Assembly: GCF_007679345.1 (NCBI RefSeq)
Contig: NZ_VEGH01000006.1
Coordinates: 186,001 to 250,000, forward strand
DNA from: Cellulosimicrobium cellulans
Lineage (GTDB): Bacteria > Actinomycetota > Actinomycetes > Actinomycetales > Cellulomonadaceae
Direction of reading: 5' to 3'
DNA: 64,000 nt
Both the position numbers and the translations under genes were made by a program. Numbering within the stretch: the first letter of the stretch is position 1; each line of letters opens with the position of its first letter. The notes below the pieces were generated by a model. The model did no database searches. It saw only the letters and a program-made list of their open reading frames with translations, and had not been told where the DNA came from. Shown here in pieces: positions 36,081 through 45,079 of this stretch.

Positions 36081-37031
36081 TCAGTTCGCGTGCAGGGCGG
36101 CGTTGAGCGTGATGCCGGTGCCGGTGCGGGCCACGGCCTCGACGCCGCCGGTGAGCGAGTTGCGGCGGAACAGCACGCCGTCGGAGCCCGACAGCTCGCG
36201 GGCCTTGACGACGCGCGGGGCGCCGTCGTCGCCGGTCTCGCCGACCAGGGTCACCTTGGTGCCGGCCGTCAGGTACAGGCCGGCCTCCACGACGCAGTCG
36301 TCGCCGAGCGAGACGCCGAGGCCGGCGTTGGCGCCGAGCAGCGAGCGCTCGCCGATCGACACCCGCTCGCGGCCGCCGCCGGACAGGGTGCCCATGATGG
36401 AGGCGCCGCCGCCGATGTCGCTGCCCCCGCCCACGACGACGCCCTGGGAGATGCGGCCCTCGACCATCGACGTGCCGAGGGTGCCCGCGTTGAAGTTCAC
36501 GAAGCCCTCGTGCATGACCGTGGTGCCGGAGGCGAGGTGCGCGCCGAGCCGGACCCGGTCGGCGTCCGCGATCCGCACGCCGTCGGGCAGGACGTAGTCG
36601 ACCATGCGCGGGAACTTGTCGACCCCGAGGACCGTGACCGGCCGGCCGGTGGCGGCGCGCAGCCGGGCGCGGGTCAGCTCGAAGCCGTCGACCGCGCACG
36701 GGCCGTGGTCCGTCCAGACGACGTTCGGCAGCACCGCGAAGATGCCGTCGAGGTTGAGCGTGTTCGGCGCCGCGAGCCGGTGGGACAGCAGGTGCAGCCG
36801 GAGGTAGGCGTCGGCGGTGTCGACCGGCTCGGCGTCCAGGTCCACGACAGTCAGCACGGTCTCGGTCCGGACCCCGCGGGCGGCGTCGACCGTGACCAGG
36901 GCCGCGAGCTCCTCGGGGCACTCCGCGGCGGGGGGCACCTCGCCCAGCGCGGGCTCCGGGTACCAGGCGTCCAGCGTGGCGGAGCCGGTGACGGTGGCCA
37001 GGCCCCATGCCCAGGCGGTGCGGTCGGTCAT
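36081..37031 (-). CDS. dapD: Tetrahydrodipicolinate N-succinyltransferase
   Basis: A 316-residue left-handed beta-helix acyltransferase. It succinylates tetrahydrodipicolinate, the entry to the succinylase branch of DAP/lysine synthesis. An N-terminal alpha/beta domain is followed by hexapeptide repeats (from about residue 165; [40 protein letters not shown]). It is the actinobacterial DapD type rather than the shorter proteobacterial form. TAGGCT lies 7 nt before its ATG. It is divergent from dapE across 59 bp, so the two opposed leaderless promoters share one short region. Confidence 0.95.
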   Translation of the reverse strand: MTDRTAWAWGLATVTGSATLDAWYPEPALGEVPPAAECPEELAALVTVDAARGVRTETVLTVVDLDAEPVDTADAYLRLHLLSHRLAAPNTLNLDGIFAVLPNVVWTDHGPCAVDGFELTRARLRAATGRPVTVLGVDKFPRMVDYVLPDGVRIADADRVRLGAHLASGTTVMHEGFVNFNAGTLGTSMVEGRISQGVVVGGGSDIGGGASIMGTLSGGGRERVSIGERSLLGANAGLGVSLGDDCVVEAGLYLTAGTKVTLVGETGDDGAPRVVKARELSGSDGVLFRRNSLTGGVEAVARTGTGITLNAALHAN

Positions 37032-37038
37032 GGCGTCC

Positions 37039-37044
37039 AGCCTA
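37039..37044 (-). promoter_or_regulatory. Predicted leaderless -10 box of dapD
   Basis: TAGGCT on the minus strand, 7 nt, then ATG 37031. Confidence 0.55.
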
Positions 37045-37077
37045 GGGGCCGTCGGCGAGGGGGTGGTCGTCCGCGGG

Positions 37078-37083
37078 TAGGGT
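37078..37083 (+). promoter_or_regulatory. Predicted leaderless -10 box of dapE
   Basis: TAGGGT, 7 nt, then GTG 37091. Its partner box for dapD lies 34 bp away on the other strand. Confidence 0.55.
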
Positions 37084-37090
37084 CGCGGGC

Positions 37091-38194
37091 GTGACGACGA
37101 CCACCCCGCTGGACCTGACCGCCGACCTCACGACGCTCACCGCCGCGATCTGCGACATCGCCTCCGTCAGCGGCGACGAGGCGGCGCTGGCCGACGCGGT
37201 CGAGGCGGCCCTGCGCGGGTACCCGCACCTGGAGGTGCTGCGCGACGGCGACGCCGTGGTCGCGCGCACGCACCTCGGCCGGTCGTCCCGGGTCGTGGTC
37301 GCCGGGCACATCGACACGGTGCCGGTCACCACGGACCCCGCGAACCTGCCGACCCGGCTCGAGGGCGCCGGCGCCGACGCGGTGCTGTGGGGCCGCGGCA
37401 CGGTCGACATGAAGGGCGGCGTCGCCGTGCAGCTGGCGCTCGCGGCGGCGCTGACCGAGCCGACGCGGGACATCACGTGGGTGTTCTACGACCACGAGGA
37501 GGTCGAGGCCTCGCTCAACGGCCTGGGCCGGATCGCCCGGGAGCACCCGGACTGGCTGGCCGCCGACTTCGCCGTGCTGTGCGAGCCGACCGACGCGGGC
37601 CTGGAGGGCGGCTGCAACGGCACGCTGCGCGCCGAGGTCCGGGTGCCGGGCGTCGCGGCGCACTCGGCGCGGGCCTGGACCGGCGTGAACGCGATCCACG
37701 GCGCGGCGCCGGTGCTGGCGCGCCTCGCGGCGTACGAGCCGGCGTCGGTGGAGGTCGACGGCCTGGTGTACCGCGAGGGGCTGAACGCCGTGCTGATCAG
37801 CGGCGGCGTGGCGACCAACGTCGTCCCGGACCGGTGCGTCGTCACCGTGAACTACCGGTTCGCCCCGTCGCGCTCGGAGGCGCAGGCGGAGGCGCACGTC
37901 CGGGACCTGTTCGAGGGCTTCGAGGTCGTGGTCACGGACTCCGCCGCCGGCGCCCGCCCCGGGCTGGACGACCCGGCGGCGGCCGAGTTCGCCGCCGCGG
38001 TGCTCGGCGTCACCGGCGGCGCGCCGGCGCCCAAGTACGGCTGGACGGACGTCGCCCGGTTCTCCGCGCTCGGGGTGCCCGCCGTGAACTTCGGCCCCGG
38101 CGACCCGCTGCTCGCGCACAAGGACGACGAGCGGCTGCCGGTCGCCCAGCTCGGGCTGTGCCACGACGCGCTCCGGACCTGGCTGACGGCCTGA
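37091..38194 (+). CDS. dapE: Succinyl-diaminopimelate desuccinylase
   Basis: A 367-residue M20-family di-zinc hydrolase that removes succinate from succinyl-DAP. Metal and catalytic residues are in [33 protein letters not shown] (catalytic and ligand Glu) and [13 protein letters not shown]-terminal ligand His is in [10 protein letters not shown]. The dimerisation lid contains [20 protein letters not shown]. It is divergent from dapD, and dapC lies 5 kb away, so three enzymes of this branch are present here. Confidence 0.95.
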   Translation: MTTTTPLDLTADLTTLTAAICDIASVSGDEAALADAVEAALRGYPHLEVLRDGDAVVARTHLGRSSRVVVAGHIDTVPVTTDPANLPTRLEGAGADAVLWGRGTVDMKGGVAVQLALAAALTEPTRDITWVFYDHEEVEASLNGLGRIAREHPDWLAADFAVLCEPTDAGLEGGCNGTLRAEVRVPGVAAHSARAWTGVNAIHGAAPVLARLAAYEPASVEVDGLVYREGLNAVLISGGVATNVVPDRCVVTVNYRFAPSRSEAQAEAHVRDLFEGFEVVVTDSAAGARPGLDDPAAAEFAAAVLGVTGGAPAPKYGWTDVARFSALGVPAVNFGPGDPLLAHKDDERLPVAQLGLCHDALRTWLTA

Positions 38195-38261
38195 CGTCGC
38201 CGTCGACGGGGGTTCACCCGCCGGACCACCGGGGTGCCCGTGCGCGCCCCGGCGCGGACCG

Positions 38262-38267
38262 TAGAGT
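38262..38267 (+). promoter_or_regulatory. Predicted leaderless -10 box of LOG gene
   Basis: TAGAGT, 7 nt, then ATG 38275. Confidence 0.5.
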
Positions 38268-38274
38268 CGGGGCC

Positions 38275-39126
38275 ATGAGCGACGACGGCGTTCCCGTGCC
38301 GGGTTCGGGCTACCGCAAGGGCCCCGTGCTGCTGCGGCGCGGGCAGATCCCCACCACCACGTCCGACCAGCGCCTGCTGTCCGGCGGCGACGGCGCCGAC
38401 TGGCTGCACGGCGACCCGTGGCGCGTGATGCGGATCCAGAGCGAGTTCGTCGAGGGCTTCGGCGCGCTCGCCGAGCTCGGCCCGGCCGTCAGCGTGTTCG
38501 GCTCCGCCCGCACGCTGCCCGAGCACCCGGACTTCGCGCTGGGCGAGGAGGTCGGCCGGCTGCTGGCCGAGGCCGGCTACGCGGTGATCACCGGCGGCGG
38601 CCCCGGCATCATGTCCGCGGCGAACAAGGGCGCCTCCGAGGCGGGCGGCCTGTCGGTCGGCCTCGGCATCGAGCTGCCGTTCGAGCAGGGCATGAACCCG
38701 TGGGTCGACCTCGGGGTCAACTTCCGGTACTTCTTCGCCCGCAAGACGATGTTCGTGAAGTACGCCGAGGGCTTCATCGTGCTGCCCGGCGGGTTCGGCA
38801 CCTTCGACGAGCTGTTCGAGGCCCTGACCCTCGTCCAGACGCACAAGGTCACCGAGTTCCCGATCGTGCTGGTGGGCACCGACTACTGGCAGGGACTGCT
38901 CGACTGGCTGCGCGGCCCGGTCCTGGACCGCGGCATGATCCGCGAGGCGGACCTGGAGCTGATCCGGCTGGTCGACGGCCCGGAGGAGGCGGTGCGCATC
39001 GTGCGCGACCGCGGGGCGGAGCTGCGCGCCGCCGAGCGCGCGGCGGCCGCGGCGGCGGAGCGGGCGCAGGAGGAGGCCGAGGCGGAGGTGGCCGACGAGG
39101 CGGAGGACGCCCCGGGTGGGCGCTGA
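38275..39126 (+). CDS. LOG/TIGR00730 family Rossmann-fold protein
   Basis: A 283-residue protein with the lysine-decarboxylase-like (LOG) fold. The signature motifs are GGGPGIMSAANKGASEAGG and PGGFGTFDELFEALTLVQT. LOG enzymes hydrolyse nucleoside 5'-monophosphates, such as cytokinin ribotides, to base and ribose phosphate. Bacterial members are often misnamed lysine decarboxylases. The C-terminal 45 residues are a Glu/Ala-rich helix. The folP2-like gene overlaps its end by 11 bp. The order dapE, LOG, folP2 matches what I recall for Mycobacterium (Rv1202, Rv1205, Rv1207). Confidence 0.9.
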   Translation: MSDDGVPVPGSGYRKGPVLLRRGQIPTTTSDQRLLSGGDGADWLHGDPWRVMRIQSEFVEGFGALAELGPAVSVFGSARTLPEHPDFALGEEVGRLLAEAGYAVITGGGPGIMSAANKGASEAGGLSVGLGIELPFEQGMNPWVDLGVNFRYFFARKTMFVKYAEGFIVLPGGFGTFDELFEALTLVQTHKVTEFPIVLVGTDYWQGLLDWLRGPVLDRGMIREADLELIRLVDGPEEAVRIVRDRGAELRAAERAAAAAAERAQEEAEAEVADEAEDAPGGR

Positions 39127-40105
39127 GCCCGAGCCCGGAGCCGACGCCGGACCCGCCGCACCGCCGCCGGTCGTTCCGCCCGCGGGCGGCGTCCCGGCCC
39201 CCGGTGCGCCGCTGCTGCTGCGCGGCCGCTGGTTCGGCCCGGACCACCCGGTCGTCATGGCGGTGGTGAACCGCACGCCGGACTCGTTCTACGCCGCCGC
39301 TCGGCACGACGACGCCGGCGCCGACGCGGCGGTGGCGCGCGCCGAGGAGGAGGGCGCCGACCTGGTCGACCTCGGCGGGGTGCGCGCCGGCCGCGGGCCC
39401 GCGGTCGACGTCGCCGAGGAGATCGCCCGGGTCGTGCCGCTCGTCGAGCGCGTCCGGCGCCGGCACCCGGACCTGCTGGTCAGCGTGGACACGTGGCGCG
39501 CCGAGGTCGCGCGGGCCGCGGCGGACGCCGGCGCCGACCTGCTCAACGACACCTGGGCCGGGCACGACCCCGCGCTGGTGGAGGTCGCCGCCGGGCGCGG
39601 GCTGGGCGTGGTCTGCTCGCACACCGGCGGGCTCCCGCCGCGCACGGACCCGCTGCGGGTGTCGTACCCGCTGCCGCCCGACGCGCCCGCCGGCGCCGAC
39701 CCGCGGGACGGGGTGCTGCTCGACGTGCTCGCGACGCTGCGCGCCGCCGCCGCGCGGGCCGTGGACCTCGGGGTGCACCCGGCGAGCGTGCTCGTCGACC
39801 CGACGCACGACTTCGGCAAGAGCACCTGGCACTCGCTGCACCTGGTCCGGCGCACCGCCGCGCTCACCGCGCTCGGGCACCCGGTGCTCGTCGCCCTGTC
39901 CCGGAAGGACTTCGTGGGGGAGACGCTCGACCTGCCCCCGGAGGACCGGCTGGAGGGCACCCTCGCCGCGACGTCGCTGGCCGCCTGGCTCGGGGCCCGC
40001 GTGTTCCGCGCGCACGACGTGCGGGCCACCCGGCGGACCGTGGACATGGTCGCGGCGCTGCGCGGGGACGCCCCGCCGGCGCGCGCCGTCCGGGGCCTGG
40101 CGTGA
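39116..40105 (+). CDS. folP2: Dihydropteroate synthase-like protein (FolP2 type)
   Basis: A 329-residue TIM-barrel protein of the pterin-binding family. Conserved parts are MAVVNRTPDSFYAAARHDDA, LVDLGGVRAGRG, SVDTWRAEVARAAADAGADL, DPTHDFGKSTWHSL and ALSRKDFVGET. The first motif differs from true DHPS (NVTPDSF) and matches mycobacterial FolP2, which is reported not to make dihydropteroate. It is therefore probably not the folate enzyme. A Pro/Ala-rich tail of about 35 residues starts the protein. It overlaps the LOG gene before it and the mannosyltransferase gene after it (GTGA), so the three form one operon. Confidence 0.88.
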   Translation: MGAEPEPGADAGPAAPPPVVPPAGGVPAPGAPLLLRGRWFGPDHPVVMAVVNRTPDSFYAAARHDDAGADAAVARAEEEGADLVDLGGVRAGRGPAVDVAEEIARVVPLVERVRRRHPDLLVSVDTWRAEVARAAADAGADLLNDTWAGHDPALVEVAAGRGLGVVCSHTGGLPPRTDPLRVSYPLPPDAPAGADPRDGVLLDVLATLRAAAARAVDLGVHPASVLVDPTHDFGKSTWHSLHLVRRTAALTALGHPVLVALSRKDFVGETLDLPPEDRLEGTLAATSLAAWLGARVFRAHDVRATRRTVDMVAALRGDAPPARAVRGLA

Positions 40106-41424
40106 CCGCCGGGTCCGGGGCTCCCGGGCCGGTCCCGTCCGGGTCGCCGGAGCCGCGGTCGCCCGGGTGGCGCGCGCCGGGCACCGGGAGCGCGACCCGC
40201 GCCCCGGCCCCCGGCCGCCGCGCCCTCGACCCGCGCACCTGGCCGTGGTGGGTGCAGGCGCTCGCGGTGTACGCCGCGGCCCGCGCCTTCTCCGCCGTCG
40301 TGCTGCTGGTCGTCGCCACCCGGCAGGTGGCGAGCGGCTGGACCGGCGCGTCCCCCGGGTACGCGGACTACACGGGCCTGATGTGGGACGCGACCTGGTA
40401 CCGCACGATCGCCGAGGGCGGCTACCCCGCGGAGCTCCCCGTGGGCGCCGACGGCCTGGTGCAGCAGAACGCGTGGGCGTTCTTCCCGCTCTACCCGTTC
40501 CTGGTCCGCGCGGTGATGACCGTGACCGGCGGGTCCTGGGCCGTCGTGGCCCCGACCGTGTCGTTGCTCGCGGGAGCCGGGGCGGTGCTGCTGGTGCACC
40601 GCGTCGTGGTGCGCGGGGCGCCGCGCGCGGTCGCCGCCCGCCCGGGCCTGCCGCTGGCGACGGTGCTGCTGGTGAGCGTCTTCCCGACGTCGGTGGTGCT
40701 GCAGGTCGGGTACACCGAGTCGCTGGCGCTACTGCTGGTCGCCGCGTCGCTGCTCGCCGTCGTCACCCGGCGGTACGGCTGGGCGTGCGCCGCGGTGCTC
40801 GCGCTCGGGTTCACCCGCGCCGTCGCGCTGCCGATGGCCGTCGTGGTCGCCGTGCACGCGCTGGTGCGGTGGCGGGAGTGGCGGGCGGCCGGGGAGCGAC
40901 CGCGCGGCCGGGACCTCGCGGGCATCGCGGCCGTGGGGGTCGCCGCCGTGGTCTCGGGCGTCGCGTGGCTCGCGATCTGCGGCTGGGTCACCGGCGTGCC
41001 CGACGCCTACCTGCAGACCCAGGAGGCCTGGCGCGGCGCCGCCACGACCGCGCCGTTCGCCGGGTGGTCGTACGTGCCGGCGTTCTGGTTCGGCGACGCG
41101 GCGCCCCTCGTGGTGCTCGCGGCGGCCGCGTTCGTGGTCGCGTGCCTGGTCACGCCGTCGGCGTGGCGCCTCGGCAGGGAGCTGCACGCCTGGTCGGCCG
41201 CGTACCTGCTGTACCTCGCGGCGGCGGTCGAGCCGGGCAGCAGCCTGGCCCGGTTCCTGCTCCTGGCGTTCCCGCTCGGCGCCGCGACCGCGGGCGTGGT
41301 GACCCGGCCGCGCGCGGCCCGCTGGGCGTGGACCGGCGCCGTGGTGGTCCTCATGCTCGTGCTCCAGGTGGTGTGGATCTGGCACATCTGGCGGTTCGTG
41401 CCGCCGTCCGGCTGGCCGCCGTGA
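40102..41424 (+). CDS. Polytopic membrane mannosyltransferase-like protein
   Basis: A 440-residue membrane protein with about nine to ten spans after a 45-residue Pro/Gly/Ala-rich tail. The first extracytoplasmic loop carries GLMWDATWYRTIAEGGYP, the WD..WY motif of GT-C enzymes of the PIG-V/mannosyltransferase group. Such enzymes use polyprenyl-phosphate sugars to extend lipoglycans or glycoproteins. The acceptor is unknown. GTG 40102 overlaps the folP2 stop. The last spans end in VVWIWHIWRFVPPSGWPP. Confidence 0.82.
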   Translation: MTAGSGAPGPVPSGSPEPRSPGWRAPGTGSATRAPAPGRRALDPRTWPWWVQALAVYAAARAFSAVVLLVVATRQVASGWTGASPGYADYTGLMWDATWYRTIAEGGYPAELPVGADGLVQQNAWAFFPLYPFLVRAVMTVTGGSWAVVAPTVSLLAGAGAVLLVHRVVVRGAPRAVAARPGLPLATVLLVSVFPTSVVLQVGYTESLALLLVAASLLAVVTRRYGWACAAVLALGFTRAVALPMAVVVAVHALVRWREWRAAGERPRGRDLAGIAAVGVAAVVSGVAWLAICGWVTGVPDAYLQTQEAWRGAATTAPFAGWSYVPAFWFGDAAPLVVLAAAAFVVACLVTPSAWRLGRELHAWSAAYLLYLAAAVEPGSSLARFLLLAFPLGAATAGVVTRPRAARWAWTGAVVVLMLVLQVVWIWHIWRFVPPSGWPP

Positions 41425-41570
41425 CCCGTCGCCACCGCCCCCGTCCGCGGGGTGCCGTCGGGGCTCCGCGGGCGCTCCGCCGGGACGCCGCGACCCGGCC
41501 GCAGGGGCCTGACGAGCGGCTTGACGCACCCGGCGCGCGAGGACGGCCCCGCCTTGTCGCCCCGGTGAAC

Positions 41571-41576
41571 TAGACT
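41571..41576 (+). promoter_or_regulatory. Predicted -10 box of DUF3117 gene
   Basis: TAGACT, about 112 nt before ATG 41689. The leader contains a hairpin (CGCGTCCGC 41606-41614 with GCGGACGCG 41629-41637) and an AAGGAG site. Confidence 0.4.
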
Positions 41577-41688
41577 GCGGGTTGGACATCCGGGAGCCGG
41601 AGGCCCGCGTCCGCCCGTCCCGCCCCCCGCGGACGCGGCGGTACCGGGCGCCCGGACGCCCAGCTGACGACGCGAAGGAGAGCCCCGC

Positions 41689-41856
41689 ATGGCCGCGATG
41701 AAGCCGAGGACTGGTGACGGTCCGCTCGAGGTGACCAAGGAGGGCCGCGGCATCGTCATGCGGGTCCCGCTCGAGGGCGGTGGCCGACTCGTCGTCGAGC
41801 TCAACGCGACCGAGGCGCAGGAGCTCGGCGAGGCCCTGACCTCCGTCGTCTCCTGA
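41689..41856 (+). CDS. DUF3117 domain-containing small protein
   Basis: A 55-residue protein beginning MAAMKPRTGDGPLEVTKEGR and ending LNATEAQELGEALTSVVS, which matches the conserved actinobacterial DUF3117 family (Rv1211 in Mycobacterium tuberculosis by memory). Its function is unknown; the short basic beta-rich body suggests a binding or regulatory role. AAGGAG precedes the ATG at a normal distance. It lies 22 bp before pepA and may share its transcript. Confidence 0.93.
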   Translation: MAAMKPRTGDGPLEVTKEGRGIVMRVPLEGGGRLVVELNATEAQELGEALTSVVS

Positions 41857-41878
41857 CCACGCGGGACCTGCTTCCGAC

Positions 41879-43492
41879 GTGGCTCGTTCCCTGACCCCGC
41901 CCGCGGTGCGCATCGGCCGCGCGGTCCCGGCGATCGGCCTCGCGGCCGGCTCGCTGGCGACCTCGGAGCTGCTGCTCGAGGCCGACGTCGACGCGGTGGC
42001 CGTCCCGGTCGCCCCCGCGGCGCCGGACGACACCGACCTCCAGCCGAGGCGCGGCACCGCGGACGCGGCGGCGCGCTACGGCATCGACCTGGCCGAGCTC
42101 GCGGAGCGGGCCGGCCTGACCGGCGCCGCCGGCGAGGCGTGGACGCTGCTGCTCCCGCGCCCCGTCGGCAGCGCCGGCGGCGACCTGCCCTGGGCGGGTC
42201 TGCCGCGCCGGCTCGTGCTGGTCGGCGTCGGCGACGGCACCCCGGACCAGCTCCGGCGGGCCGGCGCCGCCCTGGCGCGCGCCACCCGCGGCCTGCGCCG
42301 CGTGCTCACGACCGTCGCCACCGAGCCCGGCGCCGACGGCCCGCGCGCGGTCCGCGCGTTCGCGGAGGGCTACCTGCTGGCCGCCTACCGCGTGCAGCGG
42401 ATCGGCGCGCCCGCGTCGCCGGCCGAGGCGCCGGCCGAGCACCTGGTCGTCGTCGGCCGTGAGGGCGTCCGGGTGCAGGCCGCGCTCGACGAGGCCGTGC
42501 GCGGCGCGACCGCCACCTGGCTGGTGCGCGACCTCGCCAACACCCCGTCCAGCACCAAGGACCCGGCCTGGGTCGCCGACCGCGCGTCCGACCTGGCGCG
42601 CGCGGCCGGCCTGCGGGTCGAGGTGCTCGGCCCGCGCGAGCTCGAGGCCCAGGGCTTCGGCGGCATCCTCGCGGTCGGCGCCGGCTCGGCGTCGCCGCCC
42701 CGGCTGGTCACCGTGTCCTACGACCCGGCGGGCCCGGCCGGCACCGCGGGTCGTCGGCGCCAGCACGTCGTGGTCGTCGGCAAGGGGATCACCTACGACA
42801 CGGGCGGCCTGTCCATCAAGCCGCGCGAGGCGATGGTGCCGATGAAGACCGACATGGCCGGCGCGGCGGTCGCCCTCGCGACCGTGCTCGGGGCGGCCGC
42901 CGCCGAGGTGCCGCACCGGGTGACCGCGGTGCTGCCGCTCGCGGAGAACCACGTCGGCGCCTCGTCGTACCGTCCGGGCGACGTGCTCCGGATGTGGGGC
43001 GGCCGCACGGTCGAGATCGCCAACACCGACGCCGAGGGCCGCCTCGTGCTCGGCGACGCGCTGGCCTGGGCCGACGCGACGCTCGACCCGGACGTGCTCG
43101 TGGACGTCGCGACGCTCACCGGCGCGGCCAGCCTGGGTCTCGGCAAGCAGCACGGGGCGCTCTACGCCACCGACCCCCGGCTCACCGCCGCGCTCGAGGC
43201 GGCCGGGGCCGAGTCCGGCGAGCCGGTCTGGTCGATGCCGCTGGTCGAGGACTACGTCGACGCGGTGCGGTCCACCGTCGCCGACCTGCGGCACGTCCCG
43301 CAGGACGCGAAGTACGGCGGTGGCTCGATCACGGCCGCGCTGTTCCTGCGCGAGTTCGTGGGCGCCCGGACGTGGGCGCACCTCGACATCGCCGGGCCCG
43401 CACGGTCGACGGCGGACCGGCACGAGGTCACCGAGGGCGCGACCGGGTTCGGCGCGCGCCTGCTGCTGCGCTGGCTCGCCGCGCTGCGCTGA
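41879..43492 (+). CDS. pepA: Leucyl aminopeptidase (M17)
   Basis: A 537-residue cytosolic di-metal aminopeptidase. The N-terminal half is the variable macro-like domain. The catalytic half holds VGKGITYDTGGLSIKP (metal-binding Lys and Asp), MKTDMAGAA and the signature NTDAEGRLVLGDAL. It takes part in peptide turnover. GTG 41879 is the assumed start; there is no clear ribosome site, and translational coupling with DUF3117 or a later start is possible. A perfect hairpin ends the gene. Confidence 0.93.
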   Translation: MARSLTPPAVRIGRAVPAIGLAAGSLATSELLLEADVDAVAVPVAPAAPDDTDLQPRRGTADAAARYGIDLAELAERAGLTGAAGEAWTLLLPRPVGSAGGDLPWAGLPRRLVLVGVGDGTPDQLRRAGAALARATRGLRRVLTTVATEPGADGPRAVRAFAEGYLLAAYRVQRIGAPASPAEAPAEHLVVVGREGVRVQAALDEAVRGATATWLVRDLANTPSSTKDPAWVADRASDLARAAGLRVEVLGPRELEAQGFGGILAVGAGSASPPRLVTVSYDPAGPAGTAGRRRQHVVVVGKGITYDTGGLSIKPREAMVPMKTDMAGAAVALATVLGAAAAEVPHRVTAVLPLAENHVGASSYRPGDVLRMWGGRTVEIANTDAEGRLVLGDALAWADATLDPDVLVDVATLTGAASLGLGKQHGALYATDPRLTAALEAAGAESGEPVWSMPLVEDYVDAVRSTVADLRHVPQDAKYGGGSITAALFLREFVGARTWAHLDIAGPARSTADRHEVTEGATGFGARLLLRWLAALR

Positions 43493-43520
43493 GCCCGACC
43501 CGGACCCGCACGGCGGGGGA

Positions 43521-43562
43521 CGACGACGGCCGCCCACCCTCGCTGGTGGGCGGCCGTCGTCG
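43521..43562. terminator. Bidirectional terminator hairpin
   Basis: A perfect 18-bp stem (arms 43521-43538 and 43545-43562) with loop CTCGCT lies between the convergent genes pepA and the O-methyltransferase. Confidence 0.85.
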
Positions 43563-43577
43563 TGCACGGCGCGGGTG

Positions 43578-44210
43578 TCAGCGGCGGACGGCCACCAGCA
43601 GGCCGTCGCCGACGGGCAGCATCGCCGGCATCAGCCGGTCGTCCTCGCGGACCAGCCGGCCCGTCTCGCGCACCAGGGTGGTCGCCTCGTCGCGCCGGGC
43701 CGGGTCGGCGACCCGGTCGTGCCACAGCGCGTCGTCGACGGCCAGCACGCCGCCCGGCCGCAGCAGGCGCACGGCGCGCTCGACGTACGCGGGGTAGCTC
43801 TCGACGTCGGCGTCCACGAACACCAGGTCGTACGCCCCGTCGGTCAGCCGCGGCAGCACGTCCAGCGCCCGCCCGGAGATGGTGCGGGTTCGCGCCGCGC
43901 GGACGCCCTCCTCCGTGAACGCCTGCTTGGCCGCCCGCTGGTGCTCCACCTCGACGTCGATGGTGGTGAGCACCCCGTCCGACGGCATCCCGCGCAGCAG
44001 GTGCAGCCCGCTGACGCCCGCGCCGGTGCCGACCTCGACCACGGCGCGCGCCCGGGAGGCCGCGGCCAGCACGGTGAGCGCGGCGCCCGTGCCGGGCTGC
44101 ACGGGCGTGCAGCCGAGCTCGCCGGCGCGGTCCCGCGCGCGCAGCAGGGTGTCGTCCTCGGGGACGAAGCCCTCGGCGTAGACCCAGCTCGCGGCCTTGT
44201 CGGTGGCGAT
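43578..44210 (-). CDS. O-methyltransferase, probable ATC start
   Basis: A 210-residue class I SAM methyltransferase of the methyltransf_3 (caffeoyl-CoA/catechol OMT-like) family. It has the SAM loop VVEVGTGAGVSGLHLL near residue 52 and VFVDADVES and AVDDALWH further on. In actinobacteria this gene is usually divergent from sigE (Rv1220c type). No ATG, GTG or TTG lies in frame near the conserved start. A perfect AGGAGG (44221-44216) is spaced 5 nt before ATC at 44210, directly where relatives begin (ATDKAASWVYAEGFVPEDD). Initiation at ATC is inferred; CTG further inside is the alternative. The substrate is unknown. Confidence 0.88.
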   Translation of the reverse strand: MATDKAASWVYAEGFVPEDDTLLRARDRAGELGCTPVQPGTGAALTVLAAASRARAVVEVGTGAGVSGLHLLRGMPSDGVLTTIDVEVEHQRAAKQAFTEEGVRAARTRTISGRALDVLPRLTDGAYDLVFVDADVESYPAYVERAVRLLRPGGVLAVDDALWHDRVADPARRDEATTLVRETGRLVREDDRLMPAMLPVGDGLLVAVRR

Positions 44211-44283
44211 GGTGTCCTCCTGGTCGGGGGTGGTGCGCGCCGGGTGCGGCGGGCGGTGCGCGGACGTGGCGCCGGCGCAGGCC

Positions 44284-44289
44284 AGCCTA
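44284..44289 (-). promoter_or_regulatory. Predicted -10 box of O-methyltransferase gene
   Basis: TAGGCT on the minus strand gives a leader of about 67 nt that ends with the AGGAGG site. This argues against any start upstream of 44277. Confidence 0.5.
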
Positions 44290-44344
44290 GTGCGCGCGGC
44301 CGTCCCGCGGCCCGCGGCGCCCCGCGACCTCACCCGGGCGCGCA

Positions 44345-44370
44345 GGAACCGCGCGGGGAGTGTGCGCGTT
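44345..44370 (+). promoter_or_regulatory. SigE-type (ECF) promoter of sigE
   Basis: GGAACC (44345-44350) and CGTT (44367-44370) are separated by 16 nt. This matches the -35 GGAAC and -10 CGTT consensus of SigE-like ECF factors and implies autoregulation. The leader is about 100 nt. Confidence 0.75.
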
Positions 44371-44476
44371 GTGGGGGAGGAGGGGTGGACCCGGTTCGCA
44401 CCGGGCCCCGTGCCCTGGGACACTGGGTCCCTGGGACTCCGCGCCGCACCCGCGGCCCCCGAGCAGAAGGACGTGG

Positions 44477-45079
44477 ATGGCGACCTCGTTGCCCGACCCG
44501 GACTGGCAGCCCCCGACCTGGGAGGCGATCGTCCGGGAGCACTCCGCGCGCGTGTACCGCCTCGCCTACCGGCTGACCGGCAACCGGCACGACGCCGAGG
44601 ACCTCACGCAGGAGGTGTTCGTCCGCGTCTTCCGGTCGCTGTCGACGTACACCCCCGGGACGTTCGAGGGCTGGCTGCACCGGATCACGACCAACCTGTT
44701 CCTCGACGGCGCCCGGCGCCGCCAGCGCATCCGCATGGACGCGATGGGGGAGGACGGCGACCGCTACCCGGCGACCGGGGCCGGCCCCGAGCGCGCCTTC
44801 GAGCACGAGAACCTCGACGTCGACGTGCAGCGCGCGCTCGACGAGCTGCCCCCGGAGTACCGGGCGGCCGTCGTGCTCTGCGACATCGAGGGGCTGTCGT
44901 ACGAGGAGATCGCGGTGACCCTGGGCATCAAGCTCGGCACGGTGCGCTCGCGCATCCACCGCGCCCGCGCGCGGCTGCGGGTGGCGCTCGAGCACCGGGC
45001 GCCCTCGGCCACGCGCGCGGTGGCGGCGGAGCCCGCGGGCGACCCCGCCGAGGCGACGGCACCGGCGGGCGCGAGGTGA
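44477..45079 (+). CDS. sigE: ECF RNA polymerase sigma factor SigE
   Basis: A 200-residue ECF sigma factor of the SigE group, which directs transcription of envelope-stress genes. Region 2 includes [20 protein letters not shown] near residues 31-50. Region 4 has [20 protein letters not shown] and the helix-turn-helix [23 protein letters not shown] 44477 has GAAGGA 5 nt upstream; the frame upstream is open but not conserved. The anti-sigma gene overlaps its stop by 4 nt. A GGAACC/CGTT promoter upstream indicates that it activates its own operon. Confidence 0.96.
   Translation: MATSLPDPDWQPPTWEAIVREHSARVYRLAYRLTGNRHDAEDLTQEVFVRVFRSLSTYTPGTFEGWLHRITTNLFLDGARRRQRIRMDAMGEDGDRYPATGAGPERAFEHENLDVDVQRALDELPPEYRAAVVLCDIEGLSYEEIAVTLGIKLGTVRSRIHRARARLRVALEHRAPSATRAVAAEPAGDPAEATAPAGAR

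Noticed and set aside
43578-44423. Longer O-methyltransferase starting at 44423
   Set aside because: It would run through the predicted promoter region and add about 70 non-conserved Arg/Pro residues.
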